Shown: positions 33,770-41,584 of the stretch, one piece after another
Layout of the letters: each line of letters starts with the position of its first letter
Numbering within the stretch: position 1 is the first letter of the stretch
DNA from: CADEFQ01 sp035433705
GTDB lineage: Bacteria; Pseudomonadota; Gammaproteobacteria; Steroidobacterales; Steroidobacteraceae
Reading direction: 5' to 3'
NCBI GenBank assembly: GCA_035433705.1
Contig: DAORVK010000001.1
Location: 60,052 to 124,051, forward strand
DNA: 64,000 nt
Made by a program: the position numbers and the translations under genes
Notes under the pieces: generated by a model
The model's database searches: none
What the model saw: the letters and a program-made list of their open reading frames with translations, nothing else
What the model was told of the DNA's origin: nothing

Positions 33770-34429
33770 ATGAGCGCGCTGAAACTCGTCATCGGCAACA
33801 AGAACTATTCGTCGTGGTCATTGCGGCCGTGGATGCTGCTCAGGCATCTCGGCCTCGCCTTCGACGAAACCGTCTTGCAACTCGACACGCCACAGTTCAA
33901 GGCGCAGATTGCCGCCTGGAGTCCCGCGCATCGCGTGCCGGTGCTCGCCGACGGCGAGCTCAGGATCTGGGACTCGCTCGCGATCTGCGAGTACGCGTGC
34001 GAGCTTGCGGGCCGCGGCTGGCCGCAGGATCGCGCCGGGCGCGCGAGGGCGCGCTCCCTCGCCACTGAAATGCACTCGGGATTCGCGGTGTTGCGAAGCA
34101 GCTGGCCGATGAACGCGCGGGCCCGCAACCGGCGCACCAACCTGACAGCGGAACTGGCGGCCGACATCGCACGCATCGACGAGGCCTGGTCACAGTGCCG
34201 ACGCGAATCCGGTGCACGCGGCCCCTGGCTTTTCGGCGCCGAATACTGCGTGACCGATGCGATGTTCGCACCCGTGGTGCTGCGCTTCCTGACCTACGGA
34301 GCATCGCTGTCTGCCGCGGCCGCGGCCTACGTCGAACACGCGCTCGCCGATCCAATCCTGCGCGAATGGATGGCGGCGGCCGAAGCGGAGCCGTGGGTGA
34401 ACCCCGGCGCCGAAAGGGGACAGCCCTGA
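33770..34429 (+). CDS. Glutathione S-transferase family protein
   Basis: 219 residues from ATG 33770 (MSALKLVIGNKNYSSWSLRP), the standard opening of the YfcF/maleylacetoacetate-isomerase-like GST group, with the catalytic Ser in NYSSWSLRPW. The thioredoxin fold continues through HRVPVLADGELRIWDSLAIC. The C-terminal helical domain carries FGAEYCVTDAMFAPVVLRF with the N-capping Asp. The same frame continues upstream into the MFS remnant, but the GST starts here. Its TGA overlaps the S9 peptidase start by one base. Confidence 0.9.
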   Translation: MSALKLVIGNKNYSSWSLRPWMLLRHLGLAFDETVLQLDTPQFKAQIAAWSPAHRVPVLADGELRIWDSLAICEYACELAGRGWPQDRAGRARARSLATEMHSGFAVLRSSWPMNARARNRRTNLTAELAADIARIDEAWSQCRRESGARGPWLFGAEYCVTDAMFAPVVLRFLTYGASLSAAAAAYVEHALADPILREWMAAAEAEPWVNPGAERGQP

Positions 34430-36423
34430 TGTTGGCGATTCTCGCCGCACTCGCCGCCACGCCGTTCACGGCGGCGGATCTTGTCTCGCTCAACCGCGTC
34501 AGTGATCCGCAGGTCTCGCCCGACGGTCGCTACGTTGCCTACGTCCTTCGCGAGACCGATCTCGAGGCAAACAAAGGCCGCACAGACCTGTGGCTGCTTG
34601 AACCCGGCGCCGCGAACGCCACGCCGCGCCGGCTTACGCAGCACCCCGCCAGTGACACGAGCCCGCGCTGGGCGCCCGACGGCAGTGCGCTCTATTTCCT
34701 TTCGACGCGCTCGGGCAGCAGCCAGATCTGGCGTCTTGCGCTCACGGGCGGCGATCCCCTTGCGGTCACGGCGCTGGCGGAAGATGTGGGCTCGTTCAAG
34801 GTCGCGCCTGCGGGCGAGCGGCTCGTGTTCAGCATGACCGTCAAGCCCGAGCCCGGCGCGAAGGCGTCCGACAAGGCAAGCGGCCAGCTCCACGACAAGC
34901 TCTTCGTGCGCCACTGGGACACCTGGGCGGACGGTTCGCGCTCGCATCTTTTCTCGGTGAAGCTCGACGCAAAAGGCGCGGCCGGCACGCCCGTCGACCT
35001 GTCGAAAGAGCTCGACGGCGACACGCCCTCGAAGCCGTTCGGTGGCGACGAGGAGTACGCGATCTCACCCGATGGCAAGCGCGTGGTGTTTTCTCTGCGG
35101 GTTGCGGGACGCACGGAGCCGTGGTCGACGAACTTCGATCTCTACGAGACACCCATCGACGGCGGCACCACAACGAACCTGACGGCCGCGAACCTCGCCT
35201 GGGATACCCAGCCGGTGTTTCTCGGCAACGGCGATCTCGCGTACCTTGCGATGGACCGGCCCGGCTTCGAGGCAGATCGCTTCCACGTCGTCGTGCGCGG
35301 CGCGAAGAGCGGCGCCGCACGCCCGCTCACGCTGGCGTGGGACCGTTCGGTATCCCGGCTCGGGGTCGCACGCGATGGCAAGCGACTGCTCGCGACGGCT
35401 GACGATACGGGCCAGCATGCACTGTTCTCGATCGACCCGGCGAGCGGCAAGGTGCAGCGGCTCGTCGGTGACGGCTACGTCGACGACTTCGCGCCGACGA
35501 AGGACGGCATCGTCTACAGTCGGGCGAGCCTCGCCGCCCCCGCCGACCTCTGGCTCCTGAAGGGCAGTGGCAAGGCCGTGCGCCTCACGAGCGTGAATGC
35601 CGCACTGCTCGCCGCGCGCACCCTGGGCGCGTTCGAGCAGTTCAGCTTCAAGGGCTGGAACGACGAGACTGTTCACGGCTACGTGATGAAGCCGGCAGAC
35701 TTCGTGGCCGGCACGAAGTATCCGGTCGCGTTCATCGTGCACGGCGGGCCGCAGTCGAGCTTCGCGAACGGCTGGAGCTACCGCTGGAACCCGCAGGTCT
35801 ACGCCGGCCACGGCTATGCGGCGGTGTTCATCGACTTCCACGGTTCGACCGGCTACGGCCAGGCGTTCACCGATTCGATCAGCCGTGACTGGGGCGGCAA
35901 GCCGCTCGTCGACCTGCAGAAGGGGCTCGCTGCGGCGCTCGCGCGCTACGACTGGCTCGACGGCGATCGCGCCTGTTCGCTGGGCGCCTCGTACGGCGGC
36001 TACATGCAGAACTGGATCGCGGGCAACTGGCCCGACCGCTTTCGCTGCATCGTCAACCACGACGGCATCTTCGACAACCGGGCGATGTACTACTCGACCG
36101 AGGAGTTGTGGTTCCCCGAATGGGAGTTCGGCGGTCCGCACTTCTCGCACCCCGAGCTGTACGAGAAGTGGGATCCGTCACGCTTCGTCGACAGGTGGCG
36201 CACGCCGATGCTCGTGATCCACGGTGGCAAGGACTACCGCGTACCCGACACGCAGGGCCTCTCGACCTTCACGGCATTGCAGCGACGCGGTATCGAGTCG
36301 AAGCTGCTCTACTTCCCTGACGAGAACCATTGGGTACTGAAGCCCGCAAACAGCCTGCAGTGGCACGCTGTCGTGCTCGACTGGCTCGACGCGCACCTGA
36401 AGAATCAGCGGCCGCGGTTGTAG
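34429..36423 (+). CDS. S9 family prolyl-oligopeptidase-type peptidase (acylaminoacyl peptidase-like)
   Basis: 664 residues from ATG 34429. A short hydrophobic N-terminus (LAILAALAATPFTAADL) may be a signal peptide. A WD/PD40-type propeller with repeated SPDGxxxxY motifs (VSPDGRYVAYV, ISPDGKRVVFS) fills about residues 25-390. The alpha/beta-hydrolase domain follows with HGGPQSSFANGW, nucleophile Ser about 521 in LGASYGGYMQNW, acid Asp in IHGGKDYRVPD and His in DENHW. It likely cleaves short peptides in the periplasm. Its 3' end overlaps the convergent gene at 36405 by 19 bp. Confidence 0.94.
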   Translation: MLAILAALAATPFTAADLVSLNRVSDPQVSPDGRYVAYVLRETDLEANKGRTDLWLLEPGAANATPRRLTQHPASDTSPRWAPDGSALYFLSTRSGSSQIWRLALTGGDPLAVTALAEDVGSFKVAPAGERLVFSMTVKPEPGAKASDKASGQLHDKLFVRHWDTWADGSRSHLFSVKLDAKGAAGTPVDLSKELDGDTPSKPFGGDEEYAISPDGKRVVFSLRVAGRTEPWSTNFDLYETPIDGGTTTNLTAANLAWDTQPVFLGNGDLAYLAMDRPGFEADRFHVVVRGAKSGAARPLTLAWDRSVSRLGVARDGKRLLATADDTGQHALFSIDPASGKVQRLVGDGYVDDFAPTKDGIVYSRASLAAPADLWLLKGSGKAVRLTSVNAALLAARTLGAFEQFSFKGWNDETVHGYVMKPADFVAGTKYPVAFIVHGGPQSSFANGWSYRWNPQVYAGHGYAAVFIDFHGSTGYGQAFTDSISRDWGGKPLVDLQKGLAAALARYDWLDGDRACSLGASYGGYMQNWIAGNWPDRFRCIVNHDGIFDNRAMYYSTEELWFPEWEFGGPHFSHPELYEKWDPSRFVDRWRTPMLVIHGGKDYRVPDTQGLSTFTALQRRGIESKLLYFPDENHWVLKPANSLQWHAVVLDWLDAHLKNQRPRL

Positions 36424-36737
36424 GGATCGTAACCTCGGCCCTTCTTTCCGTCTTCGAGCTCGAGCTCCCGCTCGCCCTCGATCTTCAGCTCCGGCGCCTC
36501 GAGGCGCTTCAGCAGCTTCGAGGTGCTTTCGAGCGCGAAGACGCCCGTCGATACGGCGATGTCCCAGACCGCGTTGCCCCGCTCGTCGTGCCGCACCCGA
36601 CCCGTAGTGCTCTCGCCGGGACCCGCGGCTGACGCCTTCGACGGTGGCGCAGGCGGCGGCTTCCTGAGCGCGCGCAGTCGCTGCGTGGTGCCGTCGAGCT
36701 TCCTGATTGCCGTCGAGATGACTCCCCTGAAAGTCAT
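36405..36737 (-). CDS. Small hypothetical protein, 110 aa (last gene of a four-gene operon)
   Basis: Start ATG 36737 lies in ATGA with the stop of the CpcT-like gene. Sequence: a basic N-terminus (FRGVISTAIRKLDGTTQRLR), a Pro/Ala/Ser linker, then HDERGNAVWDIAVSTGVFAL and a charged tail (EGERELELEDGKKGRGYDPY). The HDERGNAVW element is often seen in small proteobacterial proteins of unknown function. No signal or membrane helix. Coupled translation ties it to the three genes before it. Confidence 0.7.
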   Translation of the reverse strand: MTFRGVISTAIRKLDGTTQRLRALRKPPPAPPSKASAAGPGESTTGRVRHDERGNAVWDIAVSTGVFALESTSKLLKRLEAPELKIEGERELELEDGKKGRGYDPYNRGR

Positions 36738-37333
36738 TGCCTGCGGAACCGGTCCAGAGCCTCGTCCCGCGGGCCCGCGAGCTGCCGCCCTGCGGCATCG
36801 AAGTAGCGCTCGCTGCGCGCATAGTCGTCGGCGGTGATCTCGGCGCGCGCATCGAGGAATGCGAGCCCGCTGCCGGGGCGCGAGCTGCGACAGTTCTTGC
36901 GGTCGTTCGCGCCGACGAACCGGCTGCGCTCCTTGTCCTTGACCCACAGCATCTCGCAACCCGCGAGCAACTTGAGGTCGGCCTCCATCAGGCTCTTGAA
37001 GAGATCCGGGTGCTGCAGGCCCGCGCGCCAGCGCGCCGGATCGGCGAGCAGATAGCTCGCCTGCACGATCTGCTTGTCGGAGATATCGAACGCGACGATG
37101 CGCTGCGACACCTCGCCACGCCCGCCTTGCAGGCGAGTCTCTTCGGTGAAGAACACGTTGTCGCTGATGAACGGCGCGTAGATCGGCACGAATGCGACCG
37201 ACGCGCCGGCGCCTTCATAGGTGCCCGGAAGCAGGCCGGCAAGCTCCGACAGTTCCGCCTTGCGCAGATCCGCCGTGCCCGAGCACGCAGCGAGGAAGAG
37301 CAGTGCGCAGAGCGCGACAGCGCGTTCAGCCAT
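36734..37333 (-). CDS. CpcT/CpeT-like (chromophore lyase fold) lipoprotein
   Basis: 199 residues from ATG 37333. The lipoprotein signal reaches Cys near residue 17 (LLFLAACSG). The body follows the CpeT/CpcT pattern: ELSELAGLLPGTYEGAGASV, then VFFTEETRLQGGRGEVSQRI, VAFDISDKQIVQASYLLADP and the Cys-containing LLAGCEMLWVKDK with RKNCRSS. In cyanobacteria this fold attaches bilins to phycobiliproteins; non-phototrophic homologues are annotated by fold only. It is in an operon with an ATP-grasp and a zinc peptidase, so a bilin role is unlikely. It overlaps both neighbours. Confidence 0.82.
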   Translation of the reverse strand: MAERAVALCALLFLAACSGTADLRKAELSELAGLLPGTYEGAGASVAFVPIYAPFISDNVFFTEETRLQGGRGEVSQRIVAFDISDKQIVQASYLLADPARWRAGLQHPDLFKSLMEADLKLLAGCEMLWVKDKERSRFVGANDRKNCRSSRPGSGLAFLDARAEITADDYARSERYFDAAGRQLAGPRDEALDRFRRQ

Positions 37334-38093
37334 AGTAAGCCCGCCATTCCGCCCGGTAACCGAGGCCGAGCGTGATGATACGCTCGAGCAACTCGTCGTA
37401 CGCGATGCCCGCTGCGAGGGCCGACTGCGCGAAATCTTCTTCCTCCGCGAGGTTCGGATTGGCGTTCGCCTCGAGCACGAAGATGCGGCCATCGGGCGCA
37501 AGGCGAAAATCCATCCGCGCGTAGCCGGAAAGGCCGAGCGCGCGGAAGATGCGCCGCGACAGCGAGTCGAGCCTGGTGACGATCTCGCGCGGCAGTTCGT
37601 CGGCGGCNNNNNNNNNNNNNNNNNNNNNNNNNNNNNNNNNNNNNNNNNNNNNNNNNNNNNNNNNNNNNNNNNNNNNNNNNNNNNNNNNNNNNNNNNNNNN
37701 NNNNNNNGGCGAGGGAATGCGGTGATAGGCGAAGAGCTGCTTGCAGATCGACTTGTCGCGCGAAAGCAGCAGGCCGCGCGGATTCGAACCCGTGTAGGGC
37801 TGGCGCATCAGCTCGAGGAACGCGACGACATGCTGATCGTAGGTGACGATGCCGTCGAACTCCTCGAGGAGGTTGAAGACGATGTCGGGTTGCCAGTCGG
37901 TGATGGCGCCCCGCAGCTCGGTCAGCGTATCGAGTACACCGACGCAGCGCACTTCATGGCCGCGCCGCTTCAACGTCGATATGACATCGAACTCGGTGCG
38001 CCATTCTTCGATTTCCTTTTCGGTCCGCCCTTCGAGTGTGTCGGGCGGGACGAGGGTCGTGTGGACGACGACCAGCACCTTGAGTTTCTTCAT
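37326..38093 (-). CDS. ATP-grasp, D-Ala-D-Ala ligase-like protein (interrupted by gap)
   Basis: The N-terminal 128 residues (KKLKVLVVVHTTLVPPDTLE, then WQPDIVFNLLEEFDGIVTYD and MRQPYTGSNPRGLLLSRDKS) match the D-Ala-D-Ala ligase N-domain. After the 100 N gap, 94 residues give the ATP-grasp metal site (GYARMDFRLAPDGRIFVLEA followed by NANPNL). The reading frame is consistent on both sides, but the true missing length is unknown. It probably forms an amide or ester bond between an amino acid or peptide and an acceptor, using ATP in the cytoplasm. It is fused by overlaps to a zinc-peptidase gene upstream (4 nt) and the CpcT-like gene downstream (8 nt). Confidence 0.85.
   Translation of the reverse strand: MKKLKVLVVVHTTLVPPDTLEGRTEKEIEEWRTEFDVISTLKRRGHEVRCVGVLDTLTELRGAITDWQPDIVFNLLEEFDGIVTYDQHVVAFLELMRQPYTGSNPRGLLLSRDKSICKQLFAYHRIPSXXXXXXXXXXXXXXXXXXXXXXXXXXXXXXXXXXAADELPREIVTRLDSLSRRIFRALGLSGYARMDFRLAPDGRIFVLEANANPNLAEEEDFAQSALAAGIAYDELLERIITLGLGYRAEWRAYYG
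37608..37707. other. Assembly gap (100 N) inside the ATP-grasp gene
   Basis: Exactly 100 N. It removes part of the central ATP-binding domain of the ATP-grasp gene. True length unknown. Confidence 0.99.
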
Positions 38094-39172
38094 AGCCTCA
38101 GCTGCGGACTCGCGCCGTCCGCGTAGAGGCGCACGAGGCGCGAGAGGACCCAGCGCGCGTTGCGCAGCGCATCGCGCCGGCTGCCGCGCGGATAGAGCCG
38201 GAGCTGATCGCAGCGTTCGATGATCATGCGCAATATCTGGAACGCACTATAGCGCTCGACGCCCTGCTCCCGCACTACCGCATCGACGAGCTCGCGTCGC
38301 GCGTTGCGGATCAACGTACCGGCGCGCGATGCCGTGCGTCGCGGCCTGGCCGGCGTAAACACTTTCGACAGCATCACGTCGACGAGGCCGCGGCGGTACT
38401 GACGATAGCGCTCGAGCTTCTCCTCGTAGTGCTCGCCGAGGGTGCGCGTGAGCGCATCGATCGGCTCGATTCGCGTGCGCTTCCGCACGAGCGCACGCCG
38501 GCCCCGCAGTTCCGCCATCAGCGCATCGACGAGTTCGAGCTTCTGAAAGGCGGGCCAGTCCGCGTAGCCGCGCCGCCACGACGAATTCGGCGTCAGCCAT
38601 ACGGCAAAAGTCTCGGCGAAGTCCTCGGTCGGATGTGACTGCGCGTACCAGTCGCCGAGATGCTGCACGTAGCGCCGGCTGCCGGGCCGTGCGCGGTAGC
38701 GATCCGGGTACGGCAACGACGCGGGACCGAAAGCCTCGCGCCAGCGTTTGCGGCGCCGCAGGCGATACGCGGTGTCGAGTGCGTGCCCGGCCTCATGCCG
38801 CAGGATGCGCTTGAGCCATTGCGCATTGCCGCCCTCGACCTGCTTCATCATCGTGCGCTCGAGGCGCTCGAGGCGCGGATGCGCGAGGTAGAACGGAATC
38901 GAGATGCCGGGAACACCGTCCGGTGAAAACCACTCCTCGCCGATCCACGCGTGCGGACGAAAGTCGAGGCCGCGGCGCTCCAGGTCGCGATAGAGACCGC
39001 GCATGTGGCGCGCAAGTGGCGTGCGCTCGAGCTTGAGCTTCAGGTCACAGAAGCGCATCGCGAGCAGTTGCTCGTCGGCGAGCCGCGCCCACGACGCGCG
39101 CCTCGCGCGCACGCGCTTCGCGCCGGCAGAGCGGCGAGCGGGGGCGGCAGGGCGCGGGATGGGAAGCGGCAT
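38090..39172 (-). CDS. Putative zinc-binding metallopeptidase (Peptidase_Mx-like)
   Basis: 360 residues from ATG 39172. The N-terminus is Arg/Ala/Pro-rich without a signal peptide. The metal site is HEAGH in LKRILRHEAGHALDTAYRLR, with a possible third ligand in the downstream DFAETFAVWL. FRPHAWIGEEWFSPDGVPGI and IPFYLAHPRLERLERTM are segments I recognise from the putative zinc-binding metallopeptidase family. The C-terminal 120 residues are strongly basic and helical. It is first of four genes joined by 4-8 base overlaps with an ATP-grasp enzyme, suggesting that peptide-bond making and breaking act on one substrate. Confidence 0.85.
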   Translation of the reverse strand: MPLPIPRPAAPARRSAGAKRVRARRASWARLADEQLLAMRFCDLKLKLERTPLARHMRGLYRDLERRGLDFRPHAWIGEEWFSPDGVPGISIPFYLAHPRLERLERTMMKQVEGGNAQWLKRILRHEAGHALDTAYRLRRRKRWREAFGPASLPYPDRYRARPGSRRYVQHLGDWYAQSHPTEDFAETFAVWLTPNSSWRRGYADWPAFQKLELVDALMAELRGRRALVRKRTRIEPIDALTRTLGEHYEEKLERYRQYRRGLVDVMLSKVFTPARPRRTASRAGTLIRNARRELVDAVVREQGVERYSAFQILRMIIERCDQLRLYPRGSRRDALRNARWVLSRLVRLYADGASPQLRL

Positions 39173-39287
39173 GGGAACAGGGGCCTCATGCGCCGCCTTG
39201 GGACCGGCGCGGTGGGTTCGGCAGGGACGCCTGCAGGATAGCAGCCGGGGCGGGCCGTGGGGGACGGACGGCGGGTGGCACGGCAAC

Positions 39288-40757
39288 TCACCCCGCCATC
39301 GCCACCATGACCCCGGCCAGCAGGCGGTCGGCAAAGTCGACGATCAGCTCCCGCCTCGCCAAGCTGGCGCGCCATGCCGCAGGGATCGCGGCCGCGCCGT
39401 AGTGGGCGCCGGCGAGCAGCCCGTAGGTGGCCGTCAGGACGTCCGAGTCGCGGCCCCGGTTGGCGCACTGCAGCGCCCCATCGCGCAGCGTGCCGGTCGC
39501 CTCGAACATGCCCAGCGCGAACGCGAGTACGTCGAGCGCGGTGGATCTGGCGCGGGCGGGCATTCCCGGCGCCTCACGGAAGCCGCCGGCGGCGATCGCG
39601 GCCGCCTCGGGCCGCAAAGTCCCGCTCGCACCGAGTTCGCGCACCGCGCGCAGGATCGCCGCCTTGTCGCGCCCCGCGAGCGCCGTGTGCAGTGCGGTCG
39701 CGAGCACGCGACAGGCATCGAGCACGAGCGGCGCCTGGCAGGTGGTACGGGCCGCATCGGCCGCGCGCTCGATCGCCGCACCCGGTTCGTTGAAGTAATG
39801 GAGCACGACCGGTGCGACCCGTGTCAGTACTTCGGGATCGAGTTGCGCGGGATCGTGCGAACCGGGGAAGCGCTGCCGCCGCCAGCCCGCGGTGCCCAGG
39901 GCTCGCGTTACACCCCCTGTGATGCCGACGCACTGGCCGGTCGCCGAGAGATACCCCTCACGCTGCCAGCGGATAAAGCGCTCGATCTGGTCGACCGGGT
40001 CGAATTCACCCCGCTCGAGCAGGCTGTCGGCCACGCACAGCGCCATGGCCGTGTCGTCGCTCCAGGCGCCACGCGGCAACTCGAAGGGCCCTCCGCCCAG
40101 CAGGTCGCCTACCGGCGTAAAGCTGCCGGGCTTGCGGAACTGGGTCGCCGCCGCGAGTGCATCGCCTGCCGCGAGCCCGAGCAGCGCGCCCGTGAAGCGT
40201 TCGCGCAGGGCGTGCGTCGCCGCCATCGCATCGTCGTCGAGCGTCGGGTCGAGCGGCGCCGGCCAGCGATAGACATAGTCGCGCTGCTCGGCGGTCTCGG
40301 GGATCGAGGGCCAGCTGCGCGAGCGGGCGCTGTCTGCCCAGAGCACGTTGAGCGCATCGAGCGCGGCGTCGCCACGCACGCCGTGTTGTGCGAGGTGACA
40401 GCCGACCACCATCCCGGTGCGGCCGATTCCTGCGCGACAATGAAGATAGAGACGGCGCCCGTCGCCGAGCAGTTCGTCGATGACCCCGATGATTTCGCCC
40501 ATGTGCTCGGGCTCGAGCGGCAGACCGTGATCGGGGATGGGCTTTCTGATGTGCAGCACGCCGGGCGCGAGCGCCGCATCGTACGCCGGCAGCTCGCCGG
40601 GGGTTGTCAGATCGACAAAGGTGTCGATGCCGAGCGCGACGAGTGCCGCGAGGCGCGCACGCGTCGCCTCGCGCGTTGCGCCACCCGGGTATTCACCCGC
40701 GAGCCAGCGGTCGCGCTGCACCCAGTACGCGTTGGCGAGCGGCAGGAGAGTGGTCAC
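39288..40757 (-). CDS. Fusion protein: tyrosine/dual-specificity phosphatase + ADP-ribosylglycohydrolase
   Basis: 489 residues from GTG 40757, in GTGA overlap with the ttcA stop. The N-terminal part (about 1-165) is a cysteine phosphatase domain with LYLHCRAGIGRTGMVVGCHL, giving the CX5R loop with Cys near residue 106. The C-terminal part (about 180-480) is an ADP-ribosylglycohydrolase (ARH/DraG): RFTGALLGLAAGDALAAATQ, metal site GAWSDDTAMALCVA and second metal site NRGRDSDVLTATYGLLAGAH. It may remove both phosphate and ADP-ribose marks, or sense one to act on the other. No ADP-ribosyltransferase gene is nearby. Confidence 0.88.
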   Translation of the reverse strand: MTTLLPLANAYWVQRDRWLAGEYPGGATREATRARLAALVALGIDTFVDLTTPGELPAYDAALAPGVLHIRKPIPDHGLPLEPEHMGEIIGVIDELLGDGRRLYLHCRAGIGRTGMVVGCHLAQHGVRGDAALDALNVLWADSARSRSWPSIPETAEQRDYVYRWPAPLDPTLDDDAMAATHALRERFTGALLGLAAGDALAAATQFRKPGSFTPVGDLLGGGPFELPRGAWSDDTAMALCVADSLLERGEFDPVDQIERFIRWQREGYLSATGQCVGITGGVTRALGTAGWRRQRFPGSHDPAQLDPEVLTRVAPVVLHYFNEPGAAIERAADAARTTCQAPLVLDACRVLATALHTALAGRDKAAILRAVRELGASGTLRPEAAAIAAGGFREAPGMPARARSTALDVLAFALGMFEATGTLRDGALQCANRGRDSDVLTATYGLLAGAHYGAAAIPAAWRASLARRELIVDFADRLLAGVMVAMAG

Positions 40758-41566
40758 TGGGGCTTGCGGGCGAGCGACGCAAAATCGAACAGCTGCGGGT
40801 CGGCGAGATGCGCGGGCTCGACCTGGGTCATCGCAGAGAAGATCGACGCGACGCGTCCCGGGTGCTCGCGCTCCCAGCCTTCCAGCATGCGCTTCACTGC
40901 CAGTCGCTGGTTGTTGTCCTGCGAGCCGCACAGCCGGCAGGGAATGATCGGAAAGGCGCGCGCGCGCGCGAAGCGCTCGATCTCGCGCTCCGGCACATAG
41001 GCGAGCGGACGGATCACGATGTTGCGCCCGTCTTCCGACACAAGCTTCGGCGCCATGCCCTTCAGGCGTCCGCCGTGAAAGAGATTGAGGAAGAGCGTCT
41101 CGACGATGTCGTCGCGGTGGTGGCCAAGCGCGATCTTCGTGAAGCCGTTTTCCGCTGCGAACCGGTACAGCGCACCGCGCCGCAGACGAGAGCAGAGCCC
41201 GCACATCGTGCGCCCCTCGGGAATCACGCGCTTCACGACACTGTAGGTGTCCTGCTCGATCTGGTGAAAGGGGACGCCGAGCGCGCGGCAGTGATCGGGC
41301 AGTACCTCCGCGGGGAACTCCGGCTGCTTCTGGTCGAGATTCGCGGCGGCCAGTTCGAACTCGACCGGCGCACTGCGCTGGAGCGACATCAGCAGGTCGA
41401 GCAGCGTGTAGGAATCCTTGCCGCCCGAAAGGCACACGAGCACGCGATCGCCCGGCTCGATCATCCGGAAATCCGCGATGGCCTTGCCGACGAGACTGCG
41501 CAGCTGCGCAGCGAGTCGCTTCGAGGTGTTCGAACCGGAGGGGGCAGTTGCGGCCATGGCCGCCAT
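40754..41566 (-). CDS. ttcA: tRNA 2-thiocytidine(32) synthetase TtcA
   Basis: 270 residues. PP-loop SGGKDSYTLLDLL at about residues 47-59, catalytic and Fe-S cysteines in TMCGLCSRLRRG, and the late CRLCGSQDNNQR element. Also diagnostic are ALGHHRDDIVETLFLNLFHG and RPLAYVPEREIERFA. It thiolates C32 in several tRNAs using a [4Fe-4S] cluster and ATP. ATG 41566 is used; ATG three codons later is equally possible. Its stop overlaps the phosphatase/glycohydrolase start. Confidence 0.96.
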   Translation of the reverse strand: MAAMAATAPSGSNTSKRLAAQLRSLVGKAIADFRMIEPGDRVLVCLSGGKDSYTLLDLLMSLQRSAPVEFELAAANLDQKQPEFPAEVLPDHCRALGVPFHQIEQDTYSVVKRVIPEGRTMCGLCSRLRRGALYRFAAENGFTKIALGHHRDDIVETLFLNLFHGGRLKGMAPKLVSEDGRNIVIRPLAYVPEREIERFARARAFPIIPCRLCGSQDNNQRLAVKRMLEGWEREHPGRVASIFSAMTQVEPAHLADPQLFDFASLARKPQ

Positions 41567-41584
41567 GTTACCGGAGCGCGGACC

